Assembly: GCA_946611595.1 (NCBI GenBank)
Contig: CAMODY010000115.1
Location: 1-5,649, forward strand
Reading direction: 5' to 3'
From: an uncultured Clostridia bacterium
Lineage (GTDB): Bacteria; Bacillota; Clostridia; Lachnospirales; Lachnospiraceae
DNA: 5,649 nt
The position numbers and the translations under genes were made by a program. The notes under the pieces are model-generated. The model made no database searches. It saw only the letters and a program-made list of their open reading frames with translations, and was not told where the DNA came from. Below, in pieces: positions 1-5,649 of this stretch. Each line of letters starts with the position of its first letter. The stretch's first letter is position 1.

Positions 1-3000
1 CCCTCATACGTAACGGTATCTGTTAAAGATAAAGTACCGAGCGCATCTGCTATGTGTGTTTGGTTCGCATCATTCAGCAAAGTTGTGGAAAGATTCGGAA
101 AATGGATCCTTTGCGTCTCTTTAATGCCATCCGAAAGGTCCGGAAAGATGGTTTCATCTTCGCACGCAACTAAGGTCTCCTCATCATGTTTCTTTCCTTT
201 TCCTTCATTGATGGTTACATAACTGTATAAATACTCGGAAACATAGATCGTATGTCCTGCAAGTTTCGAAGTATCCTTGATCTTGAATTTCAATGATTCT
301 ACATGACCGTCAAAATCGTCGGTAATAAAGTCCCTACTTGCCGAAGCTAAGAGTTCACCGGTTTCAAGATCATGTACTTCGCCTTTCAGACGGTATTTAA
401 TATAGTCCCACTCACCGTTACCGTTTACCAGTCGTTCACAGTCGGTACCGGCCATGGTAACGCTATCTACGATCGTAACTGCTTCTCCTGCCTGAGCATA
501 ATGCGAAGAATCTTTTTGGTTGACCGCCATCGTATGCACTTCGATTGGTGTATTTTTCATGGTATAAAGATTGCCGTAAGTTAAATGGACTCCGTCACCA
601 ACTTTTCGGACCACTCCGATATACCGTCCTTCATCTAAGGCAATCTCACTGCCGTCTTCTGCGATCAGACTTGCCCCCGTAAGTGTATAACCAGGCGCAG
701 GTTTTACCTCTTCCACCAAATAGGTTCCAACCGGGAGGATCACCTTTCCGCCTACAAGATAAAGAGGATCTGACTCTTCAGTGAGGAGGCTTTCCGGATC
801 ATCCAGCGCTGCTGTATAAGCACCACTCTGTTCATCCTTTACCGTTTTAATCTTCCAGGTCTTTTTCGGAGTTTTACTAACATCACCTTCTGTGTTATCA
901 AAATATTTAACAACGAATTGTGCGCCATCTAACGGAAAAGCGGTCGCATATGCATGTGTCGATTCTTTTATGATGCGGATACTCATTTTATCGAACAGAG
1001 GCTGGTCCGAAACCTTCAGTAAATACGGTGAAGATGTGGTATGGGATGAAGTAATACTGACGTTGTACGTCCTGCTATCCAGTTCATAATTATTTGCTGC
1101 AGTCGTTTCTTTTACCGTGTATGCACCAACCGGAAGTTTAAGCGTATTTGTATCTCCGTTTGCATCAGTAGTCAGAGTTCCGACCGCTTTCGGCCCCTGA
1201 TAGACGGTATAAACAGCGCCTTTCAGACTATAAGCCCCATTTCCTCTAGTGATGCCCGTATCGGCTGAATCTTTGTGTAGTTTTAGATAACCATCATTTC
1301 CGGTGCCGCGATAGACATCATAGCGATAGTAATAACCAGATCCGGAGGTCTGAAACTCATCATTTGCCGAATTGATACCGGCGCCATCCCATGCCCAAAC
1401 TTCTGATGCAAGCCAGTTGCACTGTACATTACTGCTGTATGCATGAATGACCTGAGCATCATTACCGCTTACTTCATACACGATCGCAACATGAACATAA
1501 TCGCCAAAAACAATGATATCTCCAGGTCTTATCTTCCCAGCTGCAACCTGGCTGCGGATTTCTGCTGCAGAGGTTCCGCCGCAAACCCATAAGCCTGCAC
1601 TTTGAAGTGCCGGTTTCCACCATGCACTTGCAAATGCTTCTCCCGTATATGGATAACTAAAGCTTCCGTCATCATAAAACCAGTGAACCATCGCATTTAC
1701 ATAACCGGAACAGTCAAAGCCGGATGCTGTCTTTGCGTTCCAATTTACAAGTCCGGAGCAAGGGGAAACATAAGGCAGTCCAAGATAGCTAAAGCCGGAA
1801 TGGGTTTTCAGATTAGGTTTTATCTGATCAAAAGGTTTTGTCGTCAGCGATCCTGGTCCAAAGCCGTAGGCTGCCGCCTCTGCATCGTCGGCTGATTTTT
1901 GAAACAATAAACTTCCAATCATAGTATCTGCCTTAGGCATGGCAAAGTGATACAGATAAGCCCCGTTTCCAAGCATTGTCTCTTGTGCTTCAACAATGCG
2001 GGTATCCTGATATTCATCCGCCATAACTACCTGCGTGGAACTAAGCAGAAAGCCATCCTCTACTACGGCTTTTACATACACCTCTTCCCCCGAAAGATAG
2101 ATTCTTTTAAGCGTTTCATCAGGACTGCCGGATTCAAGTTCTTCGCCCTGCTCATCTGTAAAAGAAAACCTTATGCCAGCCTGTTCAGAAAGGCATACAG
2201 AATACTCCTCCTTTGTTTCCTCTTTTTGCCCTTCAGCTTCCGGCGCATAGTTCGTATCATAAATAAAGCCCTGATTCAGTATCTCAGGTATTTGATTCAG
2301 ATCGTTAAAAGAAAGCCATCCGCTCATTTTGGCGGCAGCATTTGATGTCGCTTCTGCCACCACATTATAATCGACCGTAGAACCATAGTTTGAAATGGAA
2401 ATCCTGCTGCCATCCGCATTGGCCGCACCAAGTATAAGCGCCTCTTCTATGCTTCCCGGGAGGAAGGCTTCCGCATTTCGTCCATTATTTCCGGCCGCTC
2501 CAACTACAGTGATGCCCTTTGCACACGCTTCCCGGATTGCCTCTTCGATGATCTCACTGTCAGCTGATTTCATGGCACTTAAAGACAGGTTGATGATCCT
2601 GACATCACAGCTCATAGCAAGTTTTAATGCTGCATACAGATCTGATGCATTACCTCTTCCGTTTGCTCCAAGTGCCTTTATAGAAAGGACTACAGCATCC
2701 GGATTTTGTTCGTAAATACATTCTGCCATCTTTTGTCCATGACCATTATCGTCATAAGGTTCCGCTCCCGTTACAGATACAGAAAGTTCAGCATCTGCAC
2801 CGGTATCGATCAGCGCAATATCAAAGCTTCCCTGAACCATAGGAAGGGTTCTTTCCGCCTCCGTAAACGGATTTTCTTCAGGGCTCATTGGCGGATTATC
2901 ACCGTCATCAAATACTGCTCCTTCTTCTGCGACAAAGATATCTGTATCAAGCTCTACTGCTTCCGCTTTGTCCAGATAATATGCATATGCTTCTTTTGCC

Positions 3001-3242
3001 TGTTCCGGACTTTCATATTGGAGTAAATATACGCCTTCATAAGAAGATAAGAGCGCAGACTCATTCGAAAGAAGGCTCTCATCTTCTGTTTTTACAAGAA
3101 TTCGTCCGGAAGAAAAATCCAGACCTGATAGAATATTTTCTTCGGTATTTTCCTCTGCCTGAACAGACAGGAGCGGTCCCGCCTGACACAAAAGAAGCAA
3201 CAGAGAAAACATCAACGGAATTATTTTTTTTATTATTTTCAT
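1..3242 (-). CDS. Secreted multidomain surface protein: S8 protease + NlpC/P60 + SpaA/Cna-B + VaFE-like repeats (3' end outside window)
   Basis: I read 1080 codons without a stop from ATG at 3242 to the left edge, so the C-terminus is missing. The start is set by AGGAG at 3252-3256, nine bases upstream. Residues 1-29 are a signal peptide (lysine-rich start, LLLLL core, likely cut after VQA). Residues 45-105 look like an inhibitor_I9-type propeptide. Residues about 138-316 are a compact subtilisin-like domain: Asp146 in ALIDTGAD, His168 in DDNGHGQKM, Asn252 in AAGNNG, Ser300 in EATSNAAAKMSG. A beta-rich linker ending in YHFAMPKAD follows. Residues about 480-640 are NlpC/P60-like: Cys511 in GFDCSGYV, His584 in GDYVHVAIV, His600 in VIHAYS. 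Two Cna-B/SpaA-like folds (about 651-750 and 751-900) carry YTVKET and YLVEEVKPAPGY. Residues 901-1006 resemble a VaFE repeat, and a second begins near 1050. I infer a wall-associated protein that both cleaves peptides and forms a stalk. Sortase anchoring is likely but not visible. Activity of the S8 domain is uncertain. Confidence 0.9.
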   Translation of the reverse strand, partial: MKIIKKIIPLMFSLLLLLCQAGPLLSVQAEENTEENILSGLDFSSGRILVKTEDESLLSNESALLSSYEGVYLLQYESPEQAKEAYAYYLDKAEAVELDTDIFVAEEGAVFDDGDNPPMSPEENPFTEAERTLPMVQGSFDIALIDTGADAELSVSVTGAEPYDDNGHGQKMAECIYEQNPDAVVLSIKALGANGRGNASDLYAALKLAMSCDVRIINLSLSAMKSADSEIIEEAIREACAKGITVVGAAGNNGRNAEAFLPGSIEEALILGAANADGSRISISNYGSTVDYNVVAEATSNAAAKMSGWLSFNDLNQIPEILNQGFIYDTNYAPEAEGQKEETKEEYSVCLSEQAGIRFSFTDEQGEELESGSPDETLKRIYLSGEEVYVKAVVEDGFLLSSTQVVMADEYQDTRIVEAQETMLGNGAYLYHFAMPKADTMIGSLLFQKSADDAEAAAYGFGPGSLTTKPFDQIKPNLKTHSGFSYLGLPYVSPCSGLVNWNAKTASGFDCSGYVNAMVHWFYDDGSFSYPYTGEAFASAWWKPALQSAGLWVCGGTSAAEIRSQVAAGKIRPGDIIVFGDYVHVAIVYEVSGNDAQVIHAYSSNVQCNWLASEVWAWDGAGINSANDEFQTSGSGYYYRYDVYRGTGNDGYLKLHKDSADTGITRGNGAYSLKGAVYTVYQGPKAVGTLTTDANGDTNTLKLPVGAYTVKETTAANNYELDSRTYNVSITSSHTTSSPYLLKVSDQPLFDKMSIRIIKESTHAYATAFPLDGAQFVVKYFDNTEGDVSKTPKKTWKIKTVKDEQSGAYTAALDDPESLLTEESDPLYLVGGKVILPVGTYLVEEVKPAPGYTLTGASLIAEDGSEIALDEGRYIGVVRKVGDGVHLTYGNLYTMKNTPIEVHTMAVNQKDSSHYAQAGEAVTIVDSVTMAGTDCERLVNGNGEWDYIKYRLKGEVHDLETGELLASASRDFITDDFDGHVESLKFKIKDTSKLAGHTIYVSEYLYSYVTINEGKGKKHDEETLVACEDETIFPDLSDGIKETQRIHFPNLSTTLLNDANQTHIADALGTLSLTDTVTYE
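1323..1805 (-). other. NlpC/P60-like cysteine peptidase domain, residues about 480-640
   Basis: GFDCSGYV (Cys511), RPGDIIVFGDYVHVAIV (His584) and VIHAYS (His600) reproduce the Cys-His-polar triad and the PGD turn of NlpC/P60 cell-wall endopeptidases. These cut peptide stems of peptidoglycan, typically at gamma-D-Glu-diaminopimelate bonds. A CHAP-type amidase is the main alternative, since both folds share this Cys/His layout. The domain lies between the S8 domain and the stalk, an unusual place. Confidence 0.8.
2295..2831 (-). other. Compact subtilisin-like (S8) peptidase domain, residues about 138-316
   Basis: The order Asp146, His168, Asn252, Ser300 matches the D-H-N-S order of subtilases. 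Spacing is short: D to H is 22 residues and N to S is 48, against 32 and 66 in subtilisin BPN'. The usual GTSMAxP around the serine is ATSNAAA, and the APG segment before it is missing. Conserved surroundings (VGAAGNNG, GAANADG, SNYGSTVD) support the fold. The serine assignment is by motif only. Confidence 0.75.
3155..3242 (-). other. Signal peptide of the surface protein
   Basis: The first 29 residues have a short positive start (KIIKK), a hydrophobic stretch around LMFSLLLLLC, and a small-residue cleavage site VQA followed by acidic residues EENTEEN. Cys19 is not in a lipobox, since Leu sits just before it, so signal peptidase I processing is favoured over lipoprotein processing. Confidence 0.85.
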
Positions 3243-3251
3243 ACTTGTATT

Positions 3252-3256
3252 CTCCT
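3252..3256 (-). promoter_or_regulatory. Ribosome binding site of the surface protein gene
   Basis: Minus-strand AGGAG (within GAAGAGGAGAA) ends nine bases before ATG at 3242. It is a near-consensus Gram-positive site and fixes the start. Confidence 0.85.
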
Positions 3257-3275
3257 CTTCGTAAATCCAAAGTTT

Positions 3276-3304
3276 TTTGCATTTTCAAGCGATTGTGCTA
3301 TAAT
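3276..3304 (+). promoter_or_regulatory. Promoter of tRNA-Arg (extended -10)
   Basis: TATAAT at 3299-3304 is a perfect -10, preceded by TGC, giving an extended TGn -10. TTTGCA at 3276-3281 matches four of six -35 bases with a 17-base spacer. Transcription would start near 3311, only about four bases before the mature tRNA 5' end at 3315. Confidence 0.8.
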
Positions 3305-3314
3305 GCGTCCGTAT

Positions 3315-3386
3315 GCACCCGTAGCCCAACGGATAGAGCGCAGGCCTCCGGAGCTTGAAATGGCGGTTCGATTCCGCCCGGGTGTA
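3315..3386 (+). tRNA. tRNA-Arg, anticodon CCG
   Basis: The sequence folds as a cloverleaf. The acceptor GCACCCG (3315-3321) pairs with CGGGTGT (3379-3385), with a G-U wobble at the end pair; the discriminator is A3386. The anticodon arm is CAGGC/GCTTG, with one G-U pair, around the loop CTCCGGA, so the anticodon is CCG (3348-3350) and reads the CGG Arg codon. The T arm GGCGG/CCGCC closes the loop TTCGATT. The D arm is GCCC/GAGC with one C-A mismatch. CCA is not encoded, so it must be added enzymatically. The gene opposes both neighbouring protein genes. The D-arm mismatch and two wobble pairs make it slightly weaker than typical, but the strong promoter argues for a working gene. Confidence 0.93.
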
Positions 3387-3392
3387 TTTTTT
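3387..3392 (+). terminator. T-tract directly after tRNA-Arg
   Basis: Six T follow the discriminator base directly. No separate hairpin is visible between the tRNA and the tract, so termination here would depend on the tRNA acceptor/T-arm structure itself. The convergent gene ends at 3400, eight bases further on. Confidence 0.4.
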
Positions 3393-3399
3393 ATGCATT

Positions 3400-4107
3400 T
3401 CACATCACCATGCGGCCCGCAGATCGCGGAAAACGATAGGCATGATCGGATAAAACATCCTGTGGATTCAGTTCACTTTCATTCACTGATCTGATCAGCT
3501 CGTTCAGTTCTTCTCCCGAGATCCCCTTTCCTTCCGGTATCAGGATCACCTCATGAATACTGGACGGAATCACCAGAAGATCGCTTTGAAGACTATCTGC
3601 AAGATCCATGACCATATCCCAGAATAAAACGCAGACAGCACCATTTCTCTTCCACAGATTGGTAAGCACATACATCGGCATTACGTCTTCTTCCTCTTTT
3701 AAATCCATATCAAAGGAAATGCCTTTGATCATCTCTTCGATCATCTCCTTAAGAGGTTTTATACATGCGCCCATGATCTGTCTTGTATTGGAAAGTGCAT
3801 CTTCAAATACCTGAAAATAATCCACCTTCCATTTCTTTAACATCGAGTTGGTGATCAAAACTTCTTCATCATCCGGATCATTATTCCGGAACAGATAAAA
3901 GACCAGCGAAAGATCTAAAACAGGCTCATTTGGAACCGTCTCAAGTAGTTTTCGGTTCCTTTCCGTATTGATCAATTTTGCAAAGATCAAATTTCGAACC
4001 TGCTGATATTCTGCCGTCATAGGATCTGTGCCTTCAGCTAACTCTCCTTTCTGCTCTGCTTCATAAACACATGCAGACATGGAACAATTCACTTCACATA
4101 ATTTCAT
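3400..4107 (-). CDS. DUF5688-like protein, short form lacking the usual N-terminal part
   Basis: This 235-residue acidic, soluble protein has no signal peptide or membrane segment. I recognise it from memory as DUF5688-like: LINTERNRKLLETVPNEP (46-62), a DLSLVFYLF strand (65-73), VLITNSMLKKW (83-93), MYVLTN (145-150), NGAVCVLFW (155-163) and VIPSSIHEVILIP (179-191), then a closing LSDHAYRF. No biochemical function is known to me. Full-length relatives, as I recall, are nearer 300 residues, with an extra N-terminal segment. Here an in-frame TGA at 4111-4113 lies just before ATG 4107, and AAAGGA (4114-4119) is six bases upstream, so the short start is well supported. The first 13 residues hold three cysteines (C4, C8, C13), not obviously family-typical. 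The gene stands alone between a 300-bp gap and a convergent tRNA. Confidence 0.8.
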   Translation of the reverse strand: MKLCEVNCSMSACVYEAEQKGELAEGTDPMTAEYQQVRNLIFAKLINTERNRKLLETVPNEPVLDLSLVFYLFRNNDPDDEEVLITNSMLKKWKVDYFQVFEDALSNTRQIMGACIKPLKEMIEEMIKGISFDMDLKEEEDVMPMYVLTNLWKRNGAVCVLFWDMVMDLADSLQSDLLVIPSSIHEVILIPEGKGISGEELNELIRSVNESELNPQDVLSDHAYRFPRSAGRMVM

Positions 4108-4113
4108 TTTTCA

Positions 4114-4119
4114 TCCTTT
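4114..4119 (-). promoter_or_regulatory. Ribosome binding site of the DUF5688-like gene
   Basis: Minus-strand AAAGGA lies six bases before ATG 4107. Together with the in-frame stop at 4111-4113 it decides the start. An ATG at 4114 is out of frame. Confidence 0.7.
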
Positions 4120-4132
4120 CCGCCTGCAGTTT

Positions 4133-4155
4133 CAGGGTATAAGAAACAAACCCTG
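4133..4155 (-). repeat. Leader hairpin upstream of the DUF5688-like gene
   Basis: CAGGGT (4133-4138) and ACCCTG (4150-4155) form a 6-bp stem with an 11-base loop, close to the start codon at 4107. Two CTGCAG copies (4124-4129 and 4153-4158) could form a competing stem ending about five bases before the ribosome binding site. A role is only a possibility. Confidence 0.35.
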
Positions 4156-4208
4156 CAGCGTTTTTGTATACTGCAAGCAATTAAAAATATGGTTTAAGGG
4201 AATTCATG

Positions 4209-4224
4209 TGTTCTGATCAGAACA
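4209..4224. promoter_or_regulatory. Perfect 16-bp palindrome, candidate operator
   Basis: TGTTCTGATCAGAACA is its own reverse complement with no spacer. It lies about 100 bases upstream of the DUF5688-like start and downstream of the moeA terminator. Size and position suit a dimeric repressor site, but no regulator gene is in the window and no bound protein can be named. Confidence 0.4.
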
Positions 4225-4234
4225 TACAAGGATT

Positions 4235-4258
4235 TTAAAAGAACCGTCCGTCTTTTAA
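4235..4258. repeat. Inverted repeat TTAAAAGA / TCTTTTAA
   Basis: Two 8-base arms (4235-4242 and 4251-4258) flank an 8-base GC-rich loop ACCGTCCG. The stem is AT-rich and weak as RNA. A T5 run follows at 4262-4266 on the plus strand, but no plus-strand gene needs termination here. Confidence 0.35.
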
Positions 4259-4288
4259 GGCTTTTTCACACTTAAATTCAGACAAAAT

Positions 4289-4323
4289 AAATCCTGCAAG
4301 TCACATCATAACTTGCAGGATTT
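4289..4323 (-). terminator. Intrinsic terminator downstream of moeA
   Basis: A perfect 13-bp stem (4289-4301 with 4311-4323, core ATCCTGCAAGT) and a 9-base loop are followed on the minus strand by TTTATTTTG. It lies about 85 bases after the moeA stop codon. On the plus strand only TTTT follows, so the minus direction is favoured, with weak bidirectional use possible. Confidence 0.8.
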
Positions 4324-4407
4324 TGAAAGTCAAAGAAAACAATTGTATACGGATTTTAAATTTATATTACAGAAAAATCACAAGATTTCATATACAGTAT
4401 ACAGGCT

Positions 4408-5640
4408 TTACAAAGGATGAACCGTCACCTTTTCGCCTTCTTTTCTATCTCCGTTTCCAAGCAGTGTAACAAAGAAGGCATCGCACTCCGCCATGCTGGT
4501 CATGAGACCTGACTGCGTCTTTACAGGCTCCGCATAAGTTGTCCAGTCTTTTGCAGAAAGCTTTGCAAAATCAAACTGGGAGCGCTGCTTGTTTTCTTTC
4601 ACATTCTTGGTAAGGATCGCATCCACAAAAAGTTCCTCTGCCTGTGCACCGATCATCTTCGTTAGGATCTTCTTTACAAAGACACGGGTTACAAAGTAAG
4701 CGGAGATCGGATTACCCGGAACACCGATTACCGGCTTTCCATCCACATTTCCGACAATCGTCGGCTTACCCGGTTTCATGCGGATGCCATGAAGCACCAG
4801 TGTACCAAAGCTTTCGATGATCTGCTCGGTTGCATCTTTTTCTCCCATGCTGCTTCCGCCAGAGATCAATACCATATCGCACTCGTCAATCGCATTTTTA
4901 ACAAATGCAGTAAGTTTATCTTCTTCATCTTTTACGATGCCGTAGTTCTTTGCAATGCCGCCGGCTTCTTCTACCGCAAGCGCAAGGGTTGTGGAGTTAA
5001 TATCCCTTACCTGTCCGTTCTTCGGCTGTTCGTTGATCTCGATCAGCTCGTCCCCGGTACTGATAATGCCGACAAGCGGTTTTTTCGCAACTTTCACTTT
5101 GGTGTATCCAAGCGCAGCAAGAGATCCGATATCGGCGATATTTAAGACTCTTCCCTGAGACAGTACTTTCTTTCCCGGGAAAACATCCGATCCTTTTAAG
5201 ATCACATTTTTTCCGGCTTCGATATCCTTATAAAAGCTGATCGTTCCATCATCATTCTTTTTCGTATCTTCTACCATGATGACAGACTCTGTTCCTTCCG
5301 GCACTGCAGCTCCGGTCGGTGTATAAACACAGGTTCCTTCTGCAAGCGGTGTATCTGCTGCCTTTCCCATCAAAACTTCTCCGGCAAGAGGCAAGGTGAC
5401 AGGGGTTTCTTTTGTTGCACCTTTCAGGTCTGCTGCATAAACAGAGTATCCATCCATTCCGGAACGGTTAAACACCGGAAGATATTCATCAGCTAAGATA
5501 TCTTCTGCAAGTGCTCTTCCCTTAGCGTCCATAAGAGTAACTTCTTCCGCCTGCACTTCAAAAGAAAACGCTCCATCAATGATCTTCACCGCATCCGTAG
5601 GAGCCGGCAATGTCTCTACACTTCCCATTCTCTTCTGCAT
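4408..5640 (-). CDS. moeA: Molybdopterin molybdotransferase MoeA
   Basis: The 410-residue product matches usual MoeA length (about 400). MoeA inserts molybdate into adenylated molybdopterin, the last step of basic molybdenum cofactor synthesis, in the cytoplasm. The N-terminal half (about 10-180) has PVFNRSGMDGYSV with Asp63. The central MPT-binding domain (about 185-325) has STGDEL (Asp197, Glu198), GQVRDINS (Asp213), ISGGSSMGEKD (Asp269), KPGKPT and GVPGNPISA. Asp63, Glu198, Asp213 and Asp269 align by motif with E. coli Asp59, Glu188, Asp228 and Asp259. The C-terminal beta domain runs from about 335 to the end. ATG 5640 is chosen because AGGA (5646-5649) is five bases upstream; the ATG four codons later has no good site. 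A strong terminator follows, so it is the last gene of its transcript. No other cofactor gene is visible, since the window ends just upstream. Confidence 0.96.
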   Translation of the reverse strand: MQKRMGSVETLPAPTDAVKIIDGAFSFEVQAEEVTLMDAKGRALAEDILADEYLPVFNRSGMDGYSVYAADLKGATKETPVTLPLAGEVLMGKAADTPLAEGTCVYTPTGAAVPEGTESVIMVEDTKKNDDGTISFYKDIEAGKNVILKGSDVFPGKKVLSQGRVLNIADIGSLAALGYTKVKVAKKPLVGIISTGDELIEINEQPKNGQVRDINSTTLALAVEEAGGIAKNYGIVKDEEDKLTAFVKNAIDECDMVLISGGSSMGEKDATEQIIESFGTLVLHGIRMKPGKPTIVGNVDGKPVIGVPGNPISAYFVTRVFVKKILTKMIGAQAEELFVDAILTKNVKENKQRSQFDFAKLSAKDWTTYAEPVKTQSGLMTSMAECDAFFVTLLGNGDRKEGEKVTVHPL

Positions 5641-5645
5641 CTTTT

Positions 5646-5649
5646 TCCT
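5646..5649 (-). promoter_or_regulatory. Ribosome binding site of moeA
   Basis: Minus-strand AGGA is followed by AAAAG and ATG 5640. The window edge cuts off any further bases. Confidence 0.6.

Larger units (their letters stand above)
4108..4407. other. 300-bp AT-rich intergenic region
   Basis: There is no coding frame with a credible start or product on either strand. It holds the moeA terminator, a 16-bp palindrome, an 8-bp inverted repeat, a leader hairpin and three GTATAC sites (4166-4171, 4345-4350, 4397-4402). The promoter of the downstream DUF5688-like gene must lie here, but I see no clean -35/-10 pair. The best -10-like hexamers on the minus strand are TATACA near 4170 and TTTAAT near 4185. 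Confidence 0.7.

Noticed and set aside
3186..3188. Cys19 in the signal peptide as a lipoprotein site
   Set aside because: Leu is in the -1 position where Gly, Ala or Ser is needed, and a good VQA cleavage site follows.
3079..3288. Minus-strand 69-codon frame over the start of the surface gene
   Set aside because: It is in another frame of the same strand as the signal peptide and propeptide, has no family match and no convincing ribosome binding site.
3259..3291. TTGAAA with a 17-base spacer to TTTACG as the surface gene promoter
   Set aside because: The -35 is acceptable but the -10 matches poorly, and it would put the transcript start inside or after the ribosome binding site.
372..3358. 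Several plus-strand open frames of 60-160 codons opposite the surface protein gene (for example 1602-1895, 1947-2345, 2395-2715, 2888-3358)
   Set aside because: They lie antisense to a 1080-codon frame with clear domain motifs. They show no recognisable family and low-complexity, basic or cysteine-rich translations typical of shadow frames.
4235..4266. TTAAAAGA/TCTTTTAA inverted repeat with a T5 run as a plus-strand terminator
   Set aside because: The stem is almost all A-T, and no plus-strand gene ends here.
4789..5158. Plus-strand frames opposite moeA
   Set aside because: They are antisense shadows of a complete moeA with all its motifs.
1..5649. CRISPR array, insertion sequence or integration site next to the tRNA
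   Set aside because: I see no regular direct repeats, transposase or integrase motifs, and no second copy of the tRNA 3' end in the window.

Overview
The window looks like chromosomal DNA of a Gram-positive Clostridia member, most likely of the family Lachnospiraceae. The evidence is a moderate-GC coding style, strong AGGAG-type ribosome binding sites, a large secreted protein with SpaA/VaFE-like surface domains, and a small protein that resembles DUF5688, a family I associate with Lachnospiraceae. This placement is inference from gene content; no phylogenetic marker is present.

Layout from left to right. (1) Positions 1-3242, minus strand, hold one uninterrupted reading frame of 1080 codons that runs off the left edge. 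It encodes a secreted multidomain protein. In order it has a signal peptide, a probable propeptide, a compact subtilisin-like (S8) protease domain with Asp146/His168/Asn252/Ser300, a beta-rich linker, an NlpC/P60-type cysteine peptidase domain (Cys511/His584/His600), two Cna-B/SpaA-like domains, one VaFE-like repeat and the start of a second. The C-terminus, where a sortase signal would be expected, is outside the window. (2) Positions 3276-3392, plus strand, hold a tRNA-Arg(CCG) gene with its own extended -10 promoter and a following T-tract. It points against both flanking protein genes. (3) Positions 3400-4107, minus strand, encode a 235-residue DUF5688-like protein that seems to lack the N-terminal part of that family. 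(4) Positions 4108-4407 are a 300-bp AT-rich gap. It contains a good intrinsic terminator for the upstream gene, a perfect 16-bp palindrome, a second inverted repeat, a leader hairpin and three GTATAC sites. (5) Positions 4408-5640, minus strand, encode a complete MoeA (molybdopterin molybdotransferase) with all its signature motifs.

The three protein genes share a strand, but nothing suggests one operon: there is a terminator after moeA, a 300-bp gap, and an opposing tRNA before the surface protein. moeA is housekeeping or cofactor metabolism. The surface protein is the most unusual element, because it places two different peptidase active sites in front of an adhesin-like stalk in one chain.
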